Below, piece after piece: positions 15,083 to 26,992 of a stretch of DNA of 64,000 bases. The stretch comes from Viola odorata. Lineage: Eukaryota > Streptophyta > Magnoliopsida > Malpighiales > Violaceae. Within the stretch, counting starts at the first letter, position 1; every line of letters starts with the position of its first letter. Both the position numbers and the translations under genes were made by a program. Under the pieces are notes generated by a model that was not told where the DNA came from, ran no database searches, and was given only the letters and a program-made list of their open reading frames with translations. The stretch is from the NCBI GenBank assembly GCA_963691705.1, contig OY829545.1:13159893-13223892 (forward strand). Reading direction: 5' to 3'.

Positions 15083-17986
15083 TATTTCAGATTCTATCTT
15101 CGCGTTTTATGTGTTGCAATAATAACTTGACATGTATTTAAAGAAAATTTGACATTTTATATACAAGTGTTCAATGACAAAAGTACGGATCCCAGTTACT
15201 ATTACCGTTTTGATAAAATACTTTCTCCTTTATTTTATAGATATTAAATTAACAAAAAAATACACATATAAAAATAAAAATTAAAAAATTAACAGTTGTC
15301 TTAAAAATAAATAAATAAACTCTAAATACTCCTCTTATTAACCAATGAAAAAATATATAAAACTGAACCGAATGGAAATAAACGGTTTCGGAAAGCTCTT
15401 AACAGAATTGAAATAGTTTTGACCTTTTTTAAAAAGAAAAAGAAAAAAAGAAATTGAGTATAATGTGGCTAATGGAGTTCAAATGACCTCAAGTAAGACA
15501 ACTATAAATGTAACCATTATAACCAAGATTAATTATTGATACGACGAAGTATAAATATTATATATATAAAGAGAAACAATTTATCCGATTTATCGGTTTA
15601 ATTTTTAGTTTTAACTAAAGAGAACCGAACCAAACGTATATTTTTGGTTCAATTTCTGTACACTCCTAACTTCATTTTCTTGGAGATATTTCAAACACTG
15701 CCTACTCGAGATAAATTTTGGCTCAGTTACTTAATTGCTTTTTCTTGTATACAAAAATTGAAAAAAGAAAAGAAAAACCGAGATAATTTTTGATAGAAAA
15801 AAAGCTAATATTCAAAGGATATTCTTTCAAATATATTGCTTTTTTTTCTTTTGACAAAGTAGTATTCTATCCACTTTTGGTTACCATTTGACGGTTATAG
15901 GGGTTAGACTTATAGATGACGAAATGTTTTTTTTTTCTTCCTTAAAACCATTTTTGTTTTTAATAGTATTAAAAAGGACGGCGATTCCACTAAAAGTAGT
16001 CTAAAGCCACTAAACCCCACACTCCACACATCATTTTCGATCGGTCCCCCCCTCATCCGTCTACTTTATTCACTTGTTGTTTGCCTGTTCATTGCGTGAA
16101 AAATATTAGTATATTATTTTTGTCACCTCACACTTTACGTTTTACTTATATAATTAGCTACGAAGATTATTTTTAATGAAATTTATCATTATTTATAATA
16201 CTTATATTTGAAAGTTGGGTTAGTTTTTTAGTGAAGGGTTGAAAGATCTCTTAAAAAGTTAAAGTTCGACTAATATAGTTTACTTAGTAGATGGATGCGG
16301 TTAAAATGAACAACCGCAACGTCCATATCCACTAATTTGCCGTTTATAGTATCTATTTATAAATAATGAGGTTGCGATTTTATATCATAATAATCTCTTA
16401 TTATCCATATTCACTTAATGATTTACTTAGTAATTATACATATTTCATATATTATATATTAATAATAACACATAATGCATAAAAATAGATGAGATGGGTA
16501 ATACAACCATAAAACTAAAAGGATAGCATAAATCATTTTTGTATATAAAAAGGAAACAATTTTTTTTTAAAGATAATCGGTTAATTTGTGTTGACGGGTT
16601 TATGATATAGGTTATGAGTTTTGTTCATAAAATAATTAATAAAAAAAAATACCAAACCAGTAAACCCAGCGTTGTTCTAACTTCTAACCCAAAGGAGTAC
16701 AAGATTGTTGAAAAGTACTGGCTAGCAAATTTGACTAGATTTAACATTCAATAATGAACTACTGATTAGTAATTAGTACTACTGGATAGGATTATAATCT
16801 GTTTGGTCTTACTTTTTATTTACTAACGTCAAATTCAAAGTCCGATGCATCGGATGCTTTGTTAGTTGGCAACGGTGTTAGTTTGGCCTAACCACTACTC
16901 ACTCCATTCATTTCTTTCAGTTCTTTTTATCAATTGACGTCATTTATATCAAATTCTCGACAATTTTTTTTACCAATCGAGCTAAATGACAAGTTGGTAA
17001 ATAGATTTGACCAAAATCTTAAACTATGGAGATATATTTGGGTAATGAATAATGATGCAATAATTGAGAAGCAAATTTGGTTATACATATAGTTTTTTTT
17101 TTCTCTAAAAAAAATATGCACTTACGAACGGATCTTTAATTTTTACCCTGATTATGATTATATTAATGAAAAAAATGAAGAATCATCGCGAACTAAAAGA
17201 GAAAAGAGAAGGTGTTGGAATTATCCAAATTCCTGGAGGTCATTCAAACTCAAAAGACATAATGAAGAAGAAATTCGATGTTGGATTCCTACCGCCACCT
17301 GACAACCACGCTCCCCTTGCGCGAGGGACAACCCACGCGCTTTGTTTGGTTGGTGGCGCCAGTCCACGTGTTCTCCTTGCCCAGCTTAGATCGGTCCGTT
17401 TTATTCCATTTTGGTTTTAAGTTTTAACAGTAAATATAACCACTTTATTTTAATTTTTATCTCATCAGTAATTTCTATATTAAATTTTACAGACAAATTT
17501 TTCTCCTGTAAAATAGTAAAATAACCAAAAAAAATAATAAAATAAAAAGTAAAATAGTAAAAAAATAAATAAAATAAAAACAGATAAAGTAAAATAAAAA
17601 TGAACGCGGCTGCTGTACACCAAAAACCAGAGAGGAATAGAGAAAGCACAAGGCGGAAATAGAGAAGAAGAAAAGAAAACATAAACACAAGAGTCTTTGT
17701 TAATGGATTCAAGATAAGTGAGATCGCATCAAGCATAACTTTGTTGTTTTTTTCCGAATTTTGTAGCGGGTTTATTTTCCTTTTTTTTGGAAAACACACA
17801 AAAAAACAAAAATATCTTCAATAGGGAGCATCTAATTTTGCAGAATCGGAAACCGAGATTGGTTGATTCTGATCGGTTCTTCAGAAATCTCGAGGGGTTC
17901 TCGGAGCTCTTGAATGGGTGGGATTTATTATCTTTATCGGGATTGATCGACTTGTGGTTGGTGTGCGTGGATTTCCCCTTTTTTTA

Positions 17987-20900
17987 ATGATATCTGTAGG
18001 GAGGAGAGATGGGAGGAAGGAGATGGTAGGGTTAGGGTTTGGCGGCGGTGGCGGTGGTGGAGAGATTATGGAGGATACTGAGCTTGAAGAAGGAGAAGCT
18101 TGCTCTTACCATCATAATCACGACAATGATAATCATGATGATGATTTTGATGTGGACCCTGATATTGCTCTTTCTTATATTGTAAGTTCTTTGCTCCCCA
18201 TGCTTGTTCAATTTTAGTTTTGTGTGGTTTTCGGTGGAGGTGAAATTTGGTGTGTTGACTTTTTTAGAGTATGGTTCAGATCTAACTTCTGTGTGATTAT
18301 GGGAATTGCAATTTTTATTGGTTGTTTTCAATGTGACTATAGTGAGTATTCCTTCTCACTAGGAAATTTAGAGGATGGGGTTGTGCATCCGTTCAGGTGT
18401 AGCAGGTATGATAATATTAGGAGCCTAGGAGGTCTTCATTTTAACTGCTGTTTTGTTATTTGCAGAAGCCTGAGCATGGTGTTTCGGTTCCTGATAGGAC
18501 CAATATCTGGAATAAGAAAATTCTTGTGCGTTGGCTTCATTGTTGTTAGACAAAGCGTTTGTTTGCTATTGATGGTGTTAGGATTTTAGAAACTTTAGGT
18601 TTCCATGTTAAGCCTTGTGGAATTTGGTTCTTCAACTTGAAATTTCAATTTGGAATTGAGGCTTAAGTTTCAGCATTCTTAGTTCACTTGTTATTGGGTC
18701 CTCATATCCAATCTCATACCCGAACTAGTTATGCTAGCTATGTCAGATATTATGTCATGTTCTATCTTGCTGACTTTTCTGTTATTTGGCCTTTTCAATT
18801 TTGCTAGCTCACCTCTCTAATCTTTTGTATAGTACTTCCCAAGCCCATAACTACTACTGTGTTTGTCTTTTCCCTTTGAAGGATGAGAAACTTCAAGATG
18901 TATTGGGACACTTTCAAAAGGATTTTGAAGGTGGAGTTTCAGCAGAGAATTTGGGTACGGCAGTAGATCATGCAAGTAAAGTATCTGCATTAAGTTAGGC
19001 AGTACTTCGTATTTGTTAATTTGAGATTTAATGTTTTTGCAGGTGCCAAGTTTGGCGGCTATGGTTCTTTTCTTCCTACCTATCAACGTTCTCCTGTTTG
19101 GTCTCACCCAAGAACCCCACAAAAAACGCAGCATTCCAATGTATCTAGATCTCCGAACAACTCCCAGATGGAGGTAGTTATATGTTCAATAATGTGGCAT
19201 AATACTAGTTAATGATTGGTTCAAATGAAGGAGGACTATCAGCTAGATAACAGCTGTTCTGGGGTTTCTATCTTACTTTAGTACTTCAATATATGTTCTT
19301 AAACAGGGTGGCCGTCGTAGCTCTGTATCTTCTTCAAATGCCCCTCTTTCAGTAAGACTTGAACATGCTTCTAGCAGTGCGGTGCCGTTGCCTGTATCGA
19401 AAACATTATCCTCCCTATTTGAGTCAGGCGGACAAGATGCGTGTATGCCGTCCGCTCATGTTGCTGAGAATCTCATTCCCAGAAATGAATCTATAAACAA
19501 GAAAGCTGTGAACTTACCACACCAGAAAATGCTAAAGGTTCGAATTAAAGTGGGTTCTGATAACTTGTCGACAAGAAAAAATGCTGCTATCTACAGTGGT
19601 CTTGGCCTTGATAATTCTCCATCTTCATCACTTGATGACAGTCCCTCTGAAAGTGAAGGGATGTCTCAAGATGATCCATTTGAATCCTCTGCCCATATTC
19701 TCCAGGTAATTCATTTCCCTGCATTTATCTTTCTTTGGTTTACCTTTCTGACTTCTGTTGTAAGTGATTAGAATTCACCTTTGTTGGTATTTTGTTGGAG
19801 CAGGTTATGACTTCCTTCCCTGTGCTTGGAGGTCTGCTGCTATCACCACTTTCTGATGAGCTGATCCACTTAAAAGAAAAGGAAAAGCTTCCTGAAGACA
19901 CCGGGTCCTGGCGCGCTTCCAGGGCTGGGCCAGAGAATTCTGGTACCACAGTGAGTGTGTATGACAGCACAAAAGGTGACGGGAAAGTCTTGGGAGAAAA
20001 GAAAATAAAATCGCAAGAGAGGAAAGAAATTTTCACAGAATCAAAGAGTGAAAAGTATAAAGATTCACAGATTGGTACTGATGTTACAGCTAAGAAGGGG
20101 ACAGGCAATGACACTTTCACTTGTGAGGAGCTTATTCCTAATACCTCAAGGCTTCCTCCATTGTCCAGTTCCCATGCTGCTGACACTACAAAAGGAAATG
20201 GTAAGGCATCTAATGTGCTTAAGGGTGCAGTGAGGGGAAAATGTTTTTCTGGTCTAAAAAAAGAGGAGCCATTGGTACCATTATCCAGCCAAGAAAATGG
20301 TTTGATGGAGAATTCCAAATCAACTTCTGCTGGAAAGGTCTCGGAAGATAAAAAAGCTAGTTCCCTTGATGGTGATTCTGTCTACCCGAGGAAAGATGGC
20401 CATCACAGTGGTGAAAAACTTTACAAAGTTGATTCAAATGTTGAAATGGGGAGGAAGCAAACAGACCTTCCCAAGCACAAAAGTGATCAGAAAGCTTTGT
20501 TCTCTGAACATGAGGGTCTGAATGTACCTCCTGTAAAGGAGCACTCATCTTCTGAGGGAAAAAAGAAAACAAAAGGAAGCCAGAGTAATTGCAATGTAGT
20601 TTCAGAGGCACCAAAGGAGATCTTGAAGACAGGGTCATCCTCAGGCACAAAAAGTAAGAAGAGCACCAGTACAACAAAAGTGGAGTCAGAAGACTTCAAA
20701 TTACATCAGAGTTCTGGGAAAGCTGGGGATAGGTATAGAGAATTTTTTGGGGACATAGAACTAGAACAAGAAGAAAGCCGGTTGAGTCCTTTGGAAATGA
20801 AATGTGATGATAGACTGAAGGATTCTGGCATGGTTGAAAAGAGCACACATCACGATAGCATTACATCAAAGGACCAACCTAGTGGGAAGAATATCGATAA

Positions 20901-23900
20901 GATGCCAACATCTGAAGCCCTGCATAAGGCAGCTTCAAATGTTGCTGGAGAAGTCCCCAAAGATAATTGGGTCGCTTGCGACAAGTGCCAGAAGTGGCGA
21001 CTTCTTCCACTTGGTTTGGATCCTTCTGACCTGCCTGAAAATTGGATGTGCAGCATGCTTTACTGGCTGTAAGTTCTATTGGATTACTCTTTTGCATTTG
21101 ATCTGTCATGACAAAATAGTGAATCCTGTCAACTAGTTAGAAATACAGACTTGGATAAAATATGTTTGCTTTATGCTTCTTTTTTTTATCAGATATTTCT
21201 TGTTTCAATGTTAGGCCTAGTAGGAACCGGTGCAGTGTCAGCGAGGAGGAAACAACAAATATAATGCGGGGCGTTAATCAGAGCAATCCTGGGGGACCTA
21301 CAGCTGAAGCAACCTTGATTGGTGTTCAGCACCCGGATCAGAATCACCAAAATATTGGTTTGCCGGCTTTACTTACTGGTGGGAAGAGGAAGCATGGTTT
21401 GAAAGAGTTATCAAGTATAACACATAAAGATGGTTCTGCTCAGTTGTCAAATACCACGAAGAAGATCATACAGGCATCAGCGAGAAATGGAGGCTTAAAT
21501 GGCATGAACCCATCTCCTATGGTATGTGAAGCTGATTCTCTAAAACTGAACAAGTCTGGTGACTTAGCTACGGAGAGGCGCAGACATAAGCCCAAAGAGA
21601 AGCATAAAGTGCTTGACAGCTGTTCTGATGGAGGTATTTGATTGGAAATTCTTTTTACATTGCCTGTCAAAGTTTCATTTTTTGAAAGTCTAAAACTTAC
21701 TTCCATTATAAAATATTTTCTTAGGTGGTTCTAAGCGATCAAAGATGAATGGAAAAAGGGACGTTGATCAAGATTGTCCCAGATCCTCCAAGAAAATGAG
21801 GTCACAACATTTACCAGAAGATTGGATATCTGATCATGGTGTGGCAATTGACAAAGTAGGTCCTAGTTCAAGTAATGGTTTGGCTACAGCTAAGCATCTG
21901 CCTAAATACAGTGATCGTTCTTCTTCAAAGGACACAAAGAATGATCCAAAGAACTGGGCTTCTACCATAAAACCTAAGGAAGAAATTCAAGTTTGTTTGG
22001 ACAATGGGTCCATGGACATGGGTAAGGATGATAATAGAGAGGCTTCGAAAAAGAGAAAACTGAAGGAAAGCCATGATGCACACATTTATTTGGGCCACCT
22101 CCAGGATGCTGGGATCTTGGCAAAGGAGGAGTTCAGTGAAAATGAATTCAAGAAAGATAAGAAGGCGAGAACATCACGGTCTGGTGGAAAGGAGGCCAGC
22201 ACTAGTAAAAACAGTGGTAGAATGGACAAAAAAAGTAGTCACAGAAAGGTCCAACAGCTAGGACAAGACCTGGGGACCACTGTGTCTCAGCGGAGCTTGG
22301 ATGGTGTAGATTCTTTGAAAAGAGATTCAGGATCTCTACATCCTTCTGTGACTGCCACTTCTAGCTCTTCTAAGGTTTCTGGTTCCCATAAAACAAAATC
22401 CAACCTCCATGATGCAAAGGGCTCACCAGTAGAATCAGTTTCTTCTTCACCTATGAGAGTTTTAAAGCCAGGTAAGCTTCCATTTGGAAGAAAGAACCTC
22501 ACTGAGAAAGATGACGCCATGGATGCTGGTTTTTGTGCAATGGGCGTTCAGAGACAAGTCTCTGAGGGTGACGATGATGTCAAGAGTGATCGATATGGAA
22601 CTGCTAGAAAGGAGAGTGCTGTAAATGTGTCTCACCATGGGACCCTTGAATCCTGTGTTTTTGACTTTCAGGAAATGGATACTAGCCTTGCAGCTGGTGG
22701 TAAAGCTAAAGCCCAGATTCTGGCATCACCTGATATTGCAAATCACCGCCTTTCACATGGTGGTGCTGATCGTATGGGCCAAGACACTGCATACGCTAGT
22801 AAATCAACAACTTTGGATCGTTGTCATGATAATGAGAGACAAAATGAGAATCGTCATGTGAATGGGTCTCGTCCAAAGAAGTCTGGCAAGGGATCATCTT
22901 CAAGGTCGAAAGATAAGAACAGAAATTTCAATCCTGGATCTGATAATGATAAAATTAAAATTTCTGATTCTGTTAGTGAACGGACTCGCGTCTATGAAAT
23001 TAAACTGGTTGATGGTAAACACAAGATTGGAGACAAATCAGATGGCAATGAAAATCGATACTCTGTTAAAAAAAAATCTGGCGCCCTATTGTTGAGTGAG
23101 AGTAATAAACAAGAAAGTCAGCCAAATGTGTTGGGACACAGTGGTCCTGATGTTAGAGAAGGTGCTACTTGCAATGATGACACAACCTCTACCCCAAAGA
23201 AGAGTGTGCTTTTAGCTTGTGAGGCTGTCACTGTGAGAGGGAAGTCATTAGCATTACCTCCCTCTGGAGCATCTCAAAATGATGCGCTTGCTAACCTCCC
23301 TCAACCAGTTTCTGGGTCTCTCAAAGGAAATGGAGCAAGTGGTTTGCCTGTTAATGTCTATGATGGATGTGATCCTTCAAAGGCAGTGAAACAGAGCAGG
23401 AAGCTTGATCATGCAGATGATGTTGATCAAAGCAGTGCAAGAAATTCAATGTCTGATGGAAATAGGGTCAGGGATCTTGATGCCCCTAGTCCAGTTAAAA
23501 GAGATTGTTCTAGCCAGTCTGCTACTCATGCTCTGAAAGAAGCTAAAAGTCTAAAACACGCGGCTGATCGTCTTAAGGTAAGCGTTGGTTGAAGTTTCTT
23601 GTTTTGGTATTTCTTGCTCCTCCTTCGGTATAACTCTCTTCAATATTGGATATGTTTGCAGGGCTCTGGTGCATATCTTGAGAGTATAAAAATTTATTTT
23701 GAGGCAGCTGTCCAGTTTCTTTATGCAGCCTCTTTGTTGGAATCTTGTAGCAATGAAAATGCCAAAACTGGAGAGATGGCTCTGTCAATGCATGTGTATA
23801 GCAGCACTGCAAAGCTATGCGAGTAAGTCAAACATAATGCTGGATGGGGGCACTCCTTTTTTTCATTATTCTAAATTTATGCAAGTTAATGTACTTCATC

Positions 23901-26655
23901 TTGCAGTATGGAGTTCATTAATTTGTTAAGTTGCGTAGTAAAAGAGATCAATACGTTCTATGATCAGGAGAATTCTTCATAAAAAATTAGTCTTAAACGG
24001 TTAGAGGGAATCTTGCACCCATCCATATCATTTGCCTTATCGGTAACCTCTTAATATTTGGTTGGTCTGGTGCCTTAACTAGCATACATAGTAGTGCATT
24101 TTATCAGTACCATAGCTTTCAGAAAGTTCCAAATAATTGCTTTTTCCAGACCTTGGCTTTAAACAGAAAGCTAAACACCTAAAACCTGGTTTGTTTCTCC
24201 AATCCAACTTTGTCAACCATATGACAACCTTGAGTATAGCTGAAGTTTTCTCTGTAATCTGCCTCAATTCTACCAGCACCTCCTGGCCTGAGCTCTGGTT
24301 GAGTGTTGTCCTCCTGCGTCCTTCCCTTTAGCTTCCTGCATTGCAGATGGACCATGAATGAAACATAATTCAGATGTCCCACCATCTTCCCTTATTTGAT
24401 CCCCAAAATTTACAACTGATGATGGATTTTCATTTTATTCTGCTTGAGTTGCAAATGTAGCTTGGACCAGTTTGGTCTTTGTTGTCCCTTGCACTGTTAC
24501 AAGCTGTTTGACTGTGTATCTTGAGTTTAGTATATTGTAGCTCTGAAACTTCATATCATAGAAGCAGAGTTTGAGTTTGTGATTTTTTTTTCATGTGAAA
24601 AGTTATGACATTTGGTTCCAGATTTAGTATATAACATTGGAACTCTTTTGATTACTTGCTACGTACTTGGGGTGCTTTCCTTTCATTGACATAAATCAAA
24701 TGTGTTTTCGAAGATTCTCTTTAAGTCTTTGATATAACTATCCTATACGGTGGTGTTCTTTTGGTTATATTTTTTTTAATTATCAGACTCAGTGGACATA
24801 AATTAGTTTTACAGCTATGTGATGCGCTGTTACCATCCTCTCCTAAGCCTATTTACATTCTTAGGTTTTGTGCCCATGAATACGAGAAATCAAAAGACAT
24901 GGCTGCTGCTGCTCTGGCCTACAAATGCGCGGAGGTGGCATACATGAGAGTTATTAATTCCTCACATGCCAATGCAAATCGAGATCGGCATGAATTGCAG
25001 ACGGCTCTACAAGTGGTTCCTCCAGGTAACTATAGAACTAGGCTCTTGTAATTTTTTAACGTTGCTTCTTCGTAGTGTGGAATGTTGCCAGTCATACGAA
25101 TATAGGTCTTATTTTGATTGATGTTATACTGTCCAAAACGTATATGGTTTTCGGGACTTTTGGAGGTGTAAAGCCCATCACACGTATAATGCTAAGTGCA
25201 TAGTATCCACTTCTCTATGAGGAAGATAGAGAGAGGAAAGAGCTTGGTTGGTCACATTTTGGACTTTCAGTTTAGCAAGTAGTAGGCTGAGAAGCTCATC
25301 ATGTTAAAGCATTCTTCCTAATTTGAATTCTTGATTTGGCTTTTGATACAAGGAGAACACTGAAAAAATTACAATGAATCTTCAAACAAGGTTTCGATTT
25401 TCCTTAATAGAATTCAGGTACCCATTATCTGCCATCTATATGTATATTGGTGGAGTTGGGAAGTAGGGGATGGATGGCTATTTTGGTATTCCAGTTAGAG
25501 GTAATACTCACAATATGGTTTGCCTGATTATGATGGTTGAAAACTTTATAGGATGGGTAAGTTCGAGTTGATCATTTTGATATGAAAATACATTTTTCTT
25601 TTCTGGGCAGGAATTGGCACGTGTTGTATTTTTTAACTCAGGGGGACTTCTTCCCCCACAACTTCTTTTTGCCTTTTTCTTTCCTAGGAAAAAACATCAA
25701 ATACACCATTGGGTTTGTTCCAATATCCAAACCCTCCCTCAATTTTTAATTGGGTGAAATCACACCTTATAATTTGTAAAATTGTAGCTAAATTAGCCCT
25801 AATTTGCTAATTGGCACAAGGGTGTCTTTAGTTTGCACACTATTGTCTCAGGTTTTTTCTAACCTAGTATTTGTGAATATCATCAATACCTCAAGTGTAA
25901 AATATTATTTTTAAAAATGCCACGTTAGGAAAACCCTGAAAACCTGCAAACCAAGCACAACATGTTTTCACTAAAAAAAGGCACAACATGTCCCAATTAG
26001 CAAACTTGACTGGTTTGATTCAATTTTACAAACACAAAAGGTGATTTGGCCCAACTGAAAACTTAGGGTGTGATTTTGACTCTGGATAGAAATCCAGTGG
26101 GATATTTTTAGCTTATTCTTGTTTTTTTTTTAATGTTAGGCAACTGCCAAATGCACCACTGTACTTGTGCTAATGAATTGATGTGCTGGTTTTTGTTAAT
26201 ACTTTTCCATCAGGTGAATCACCTTCCTCTTCTGCCTCTGACATCGATAACTTAAATCACCCCACAGCAGCTGACAAAGTTTCCTTAGCCAAAAGTATCA
26301 GCTCTCCTCAAGTGACTGGAAGCCATATAATTGCCTCACGAAGTCGCCCCAGCTTTGTTCGCTTGCTTAATTTTGTAAGCAATGTTATTCCCTACAAAGT
26401 TCAAATGGTTCACAATGTTCTTTGTTACAAAAACTCTCTACTCAGAAAGAGGCCTTGAGCATGACCAGCTACAGATATTGAAATGAGTAAATGTAACAAA
26501 CTTACGTGCCAGGATAAATTGTTCTAACAAGGATGCAATACTATAAACTGTTAAGATAATTGTTCTCCTTTACGTTCGAATGATGCAAAATCCATCCCAT
26601 TTATCTCTTATTGTACACCATGCGCTGTGTGTGTGTGTGCGCGTGCGTGTGTGTG

Positions 26656-26690
<35 letters not shown>

Positions 26691-26992
26691 TGCGCGTGTG
26701 TGTCTATAAAGCATCAGTGCATTATGGTTTCCTAGAGACCAAGCCACAGATGAGATTCATATTGAGCACTAGCTCATTCAATTTGATTATTTTGCAGGCA
26801 CAGGATGTGAATTTTGCTATGGAAGCCTCAAGAAAGTCACGGAGTGCTTTGGCAGCAGTTAATGTGAGCTCAGGCAAAGCCCAAGATGTAGAGGCTATTT
26901 CTTCTATTAAAGCAGCTCTTAACTATGCCTTCCAAGATGTAGAGGGTTTACTACGTCTGGTAAAGCTTGCAATAGAAGCTATAAGCCGCTAA
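17987..26992 (+). CDS. CW-type zinc-finger nuclear protein (chromatin-associated)
   Basis: Eleven exons assemble in frame to 1670 aa: 17987-18181, 18882-18954, 19043-19173, 19307-19705, 19804-21068, 21215-21633, 21725-23577, 23662-23822, 24865-25025, 26214-26374, 26798-26992. The N terminus (MISVGRRDGRK... MEDTELEEGEACSY) and the DEKLQDVLGHFQKDFEGGVS and AKFGGYGSFLPTYQRSPVW blocks are hallmarks of the plant CW-domain family. The CW zinc finger sits near residues 655-695: DNWVACDKCQKWRLLP, then NWMCSMLYW, with the fourth Cys in NRCSVSEEE, so its codons span the exon 5/6 junction. CW domains read histone H3K4 methylation. Between them lie about 900 residues of Ser/Lys-rich low-complexity sequence. 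The C terminus (from GSGAYLESIKIYFEAA) is a conserved helical module. An in-frame ATG at 17918 exists, but 17987 fits the family start. Function in this plant is inferred only from the domain. Confidence 0.93.
25687..26110. mobile_element. Foldback element with long terminal inverted repeats, in a CW-gene intron
   Basis: The left arm starts AAAAAACATCAAATACACCA at 25689. The reverse complement of the right end reads AAAAATATCCCACTGG, and both arms then share CCCT-AA-TTTT-A-TTGGG, AAATCAC-CCTT and TTTGTAAAATTG blocks. The arms are roughly 100 bp, imperfect, with a unique centre of about 200 bp. The long-arm design resembles Mutator-like foldback elements, but no 9-bp target duplication could be confirmed. 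The element lies wholly in the intron 25026-26213. Confidence 0.55.
26626..26704 (+). repeat. TG/CG dinucleotide microsatellite in an intron
   Basis: About 79 bp of alternating purine-pyrimidine sequence, mostly GT with CG interruptions and one TT phase break. It lies in the intron between 26374 and 26798. Tracts of this type can adopt Z-DNA and are usually length-polymorphic. Confidence 0.9.

Larger units (their letters stand above)
12821..17986. other. About 5 kb gene-free, AT-rich, transposon-bearing intergenic DNA
   Basis: No coding exons were recognised. The region holds PEX6 3' flank, a T tract near 13360, a hAT-like element (13933-14671), a Stowaway-like MITE (14956-15082) and long AT-rich stretches from 15.1 to 17.1 kb. 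Bases 17290-17400 are GC-richer and carry a CACGTG motif near 17363. From about 17600 the sequence is the likely promoter and leader of the CW-type zinc-finger gene. ORFs at 17154-17420 and 17401-17799 have low-complexity content and no domain. Confidence 0.6.

Noticed and set aside
17154..17799. Short ORFs on both strands upstream of the CW gene
   Set aside because: Low-complexity content (Lys/Glu on plus, Phe/Leu on minus), no domain, no splice context.
19740..20318. Minus-strand ORF of 192 aa
   Set aside because: Lies antisense to CW-gene exon 5, which has clear family homology on the plus strand.
26627..26992. An ORF of 121 aa starting with Met-Cys-Val repeats
   Set aside because: Its N-terminal half is translated TG microsatellite and intron; only bases 26798-26992 are real coding sequence, the last CW-gene exon.
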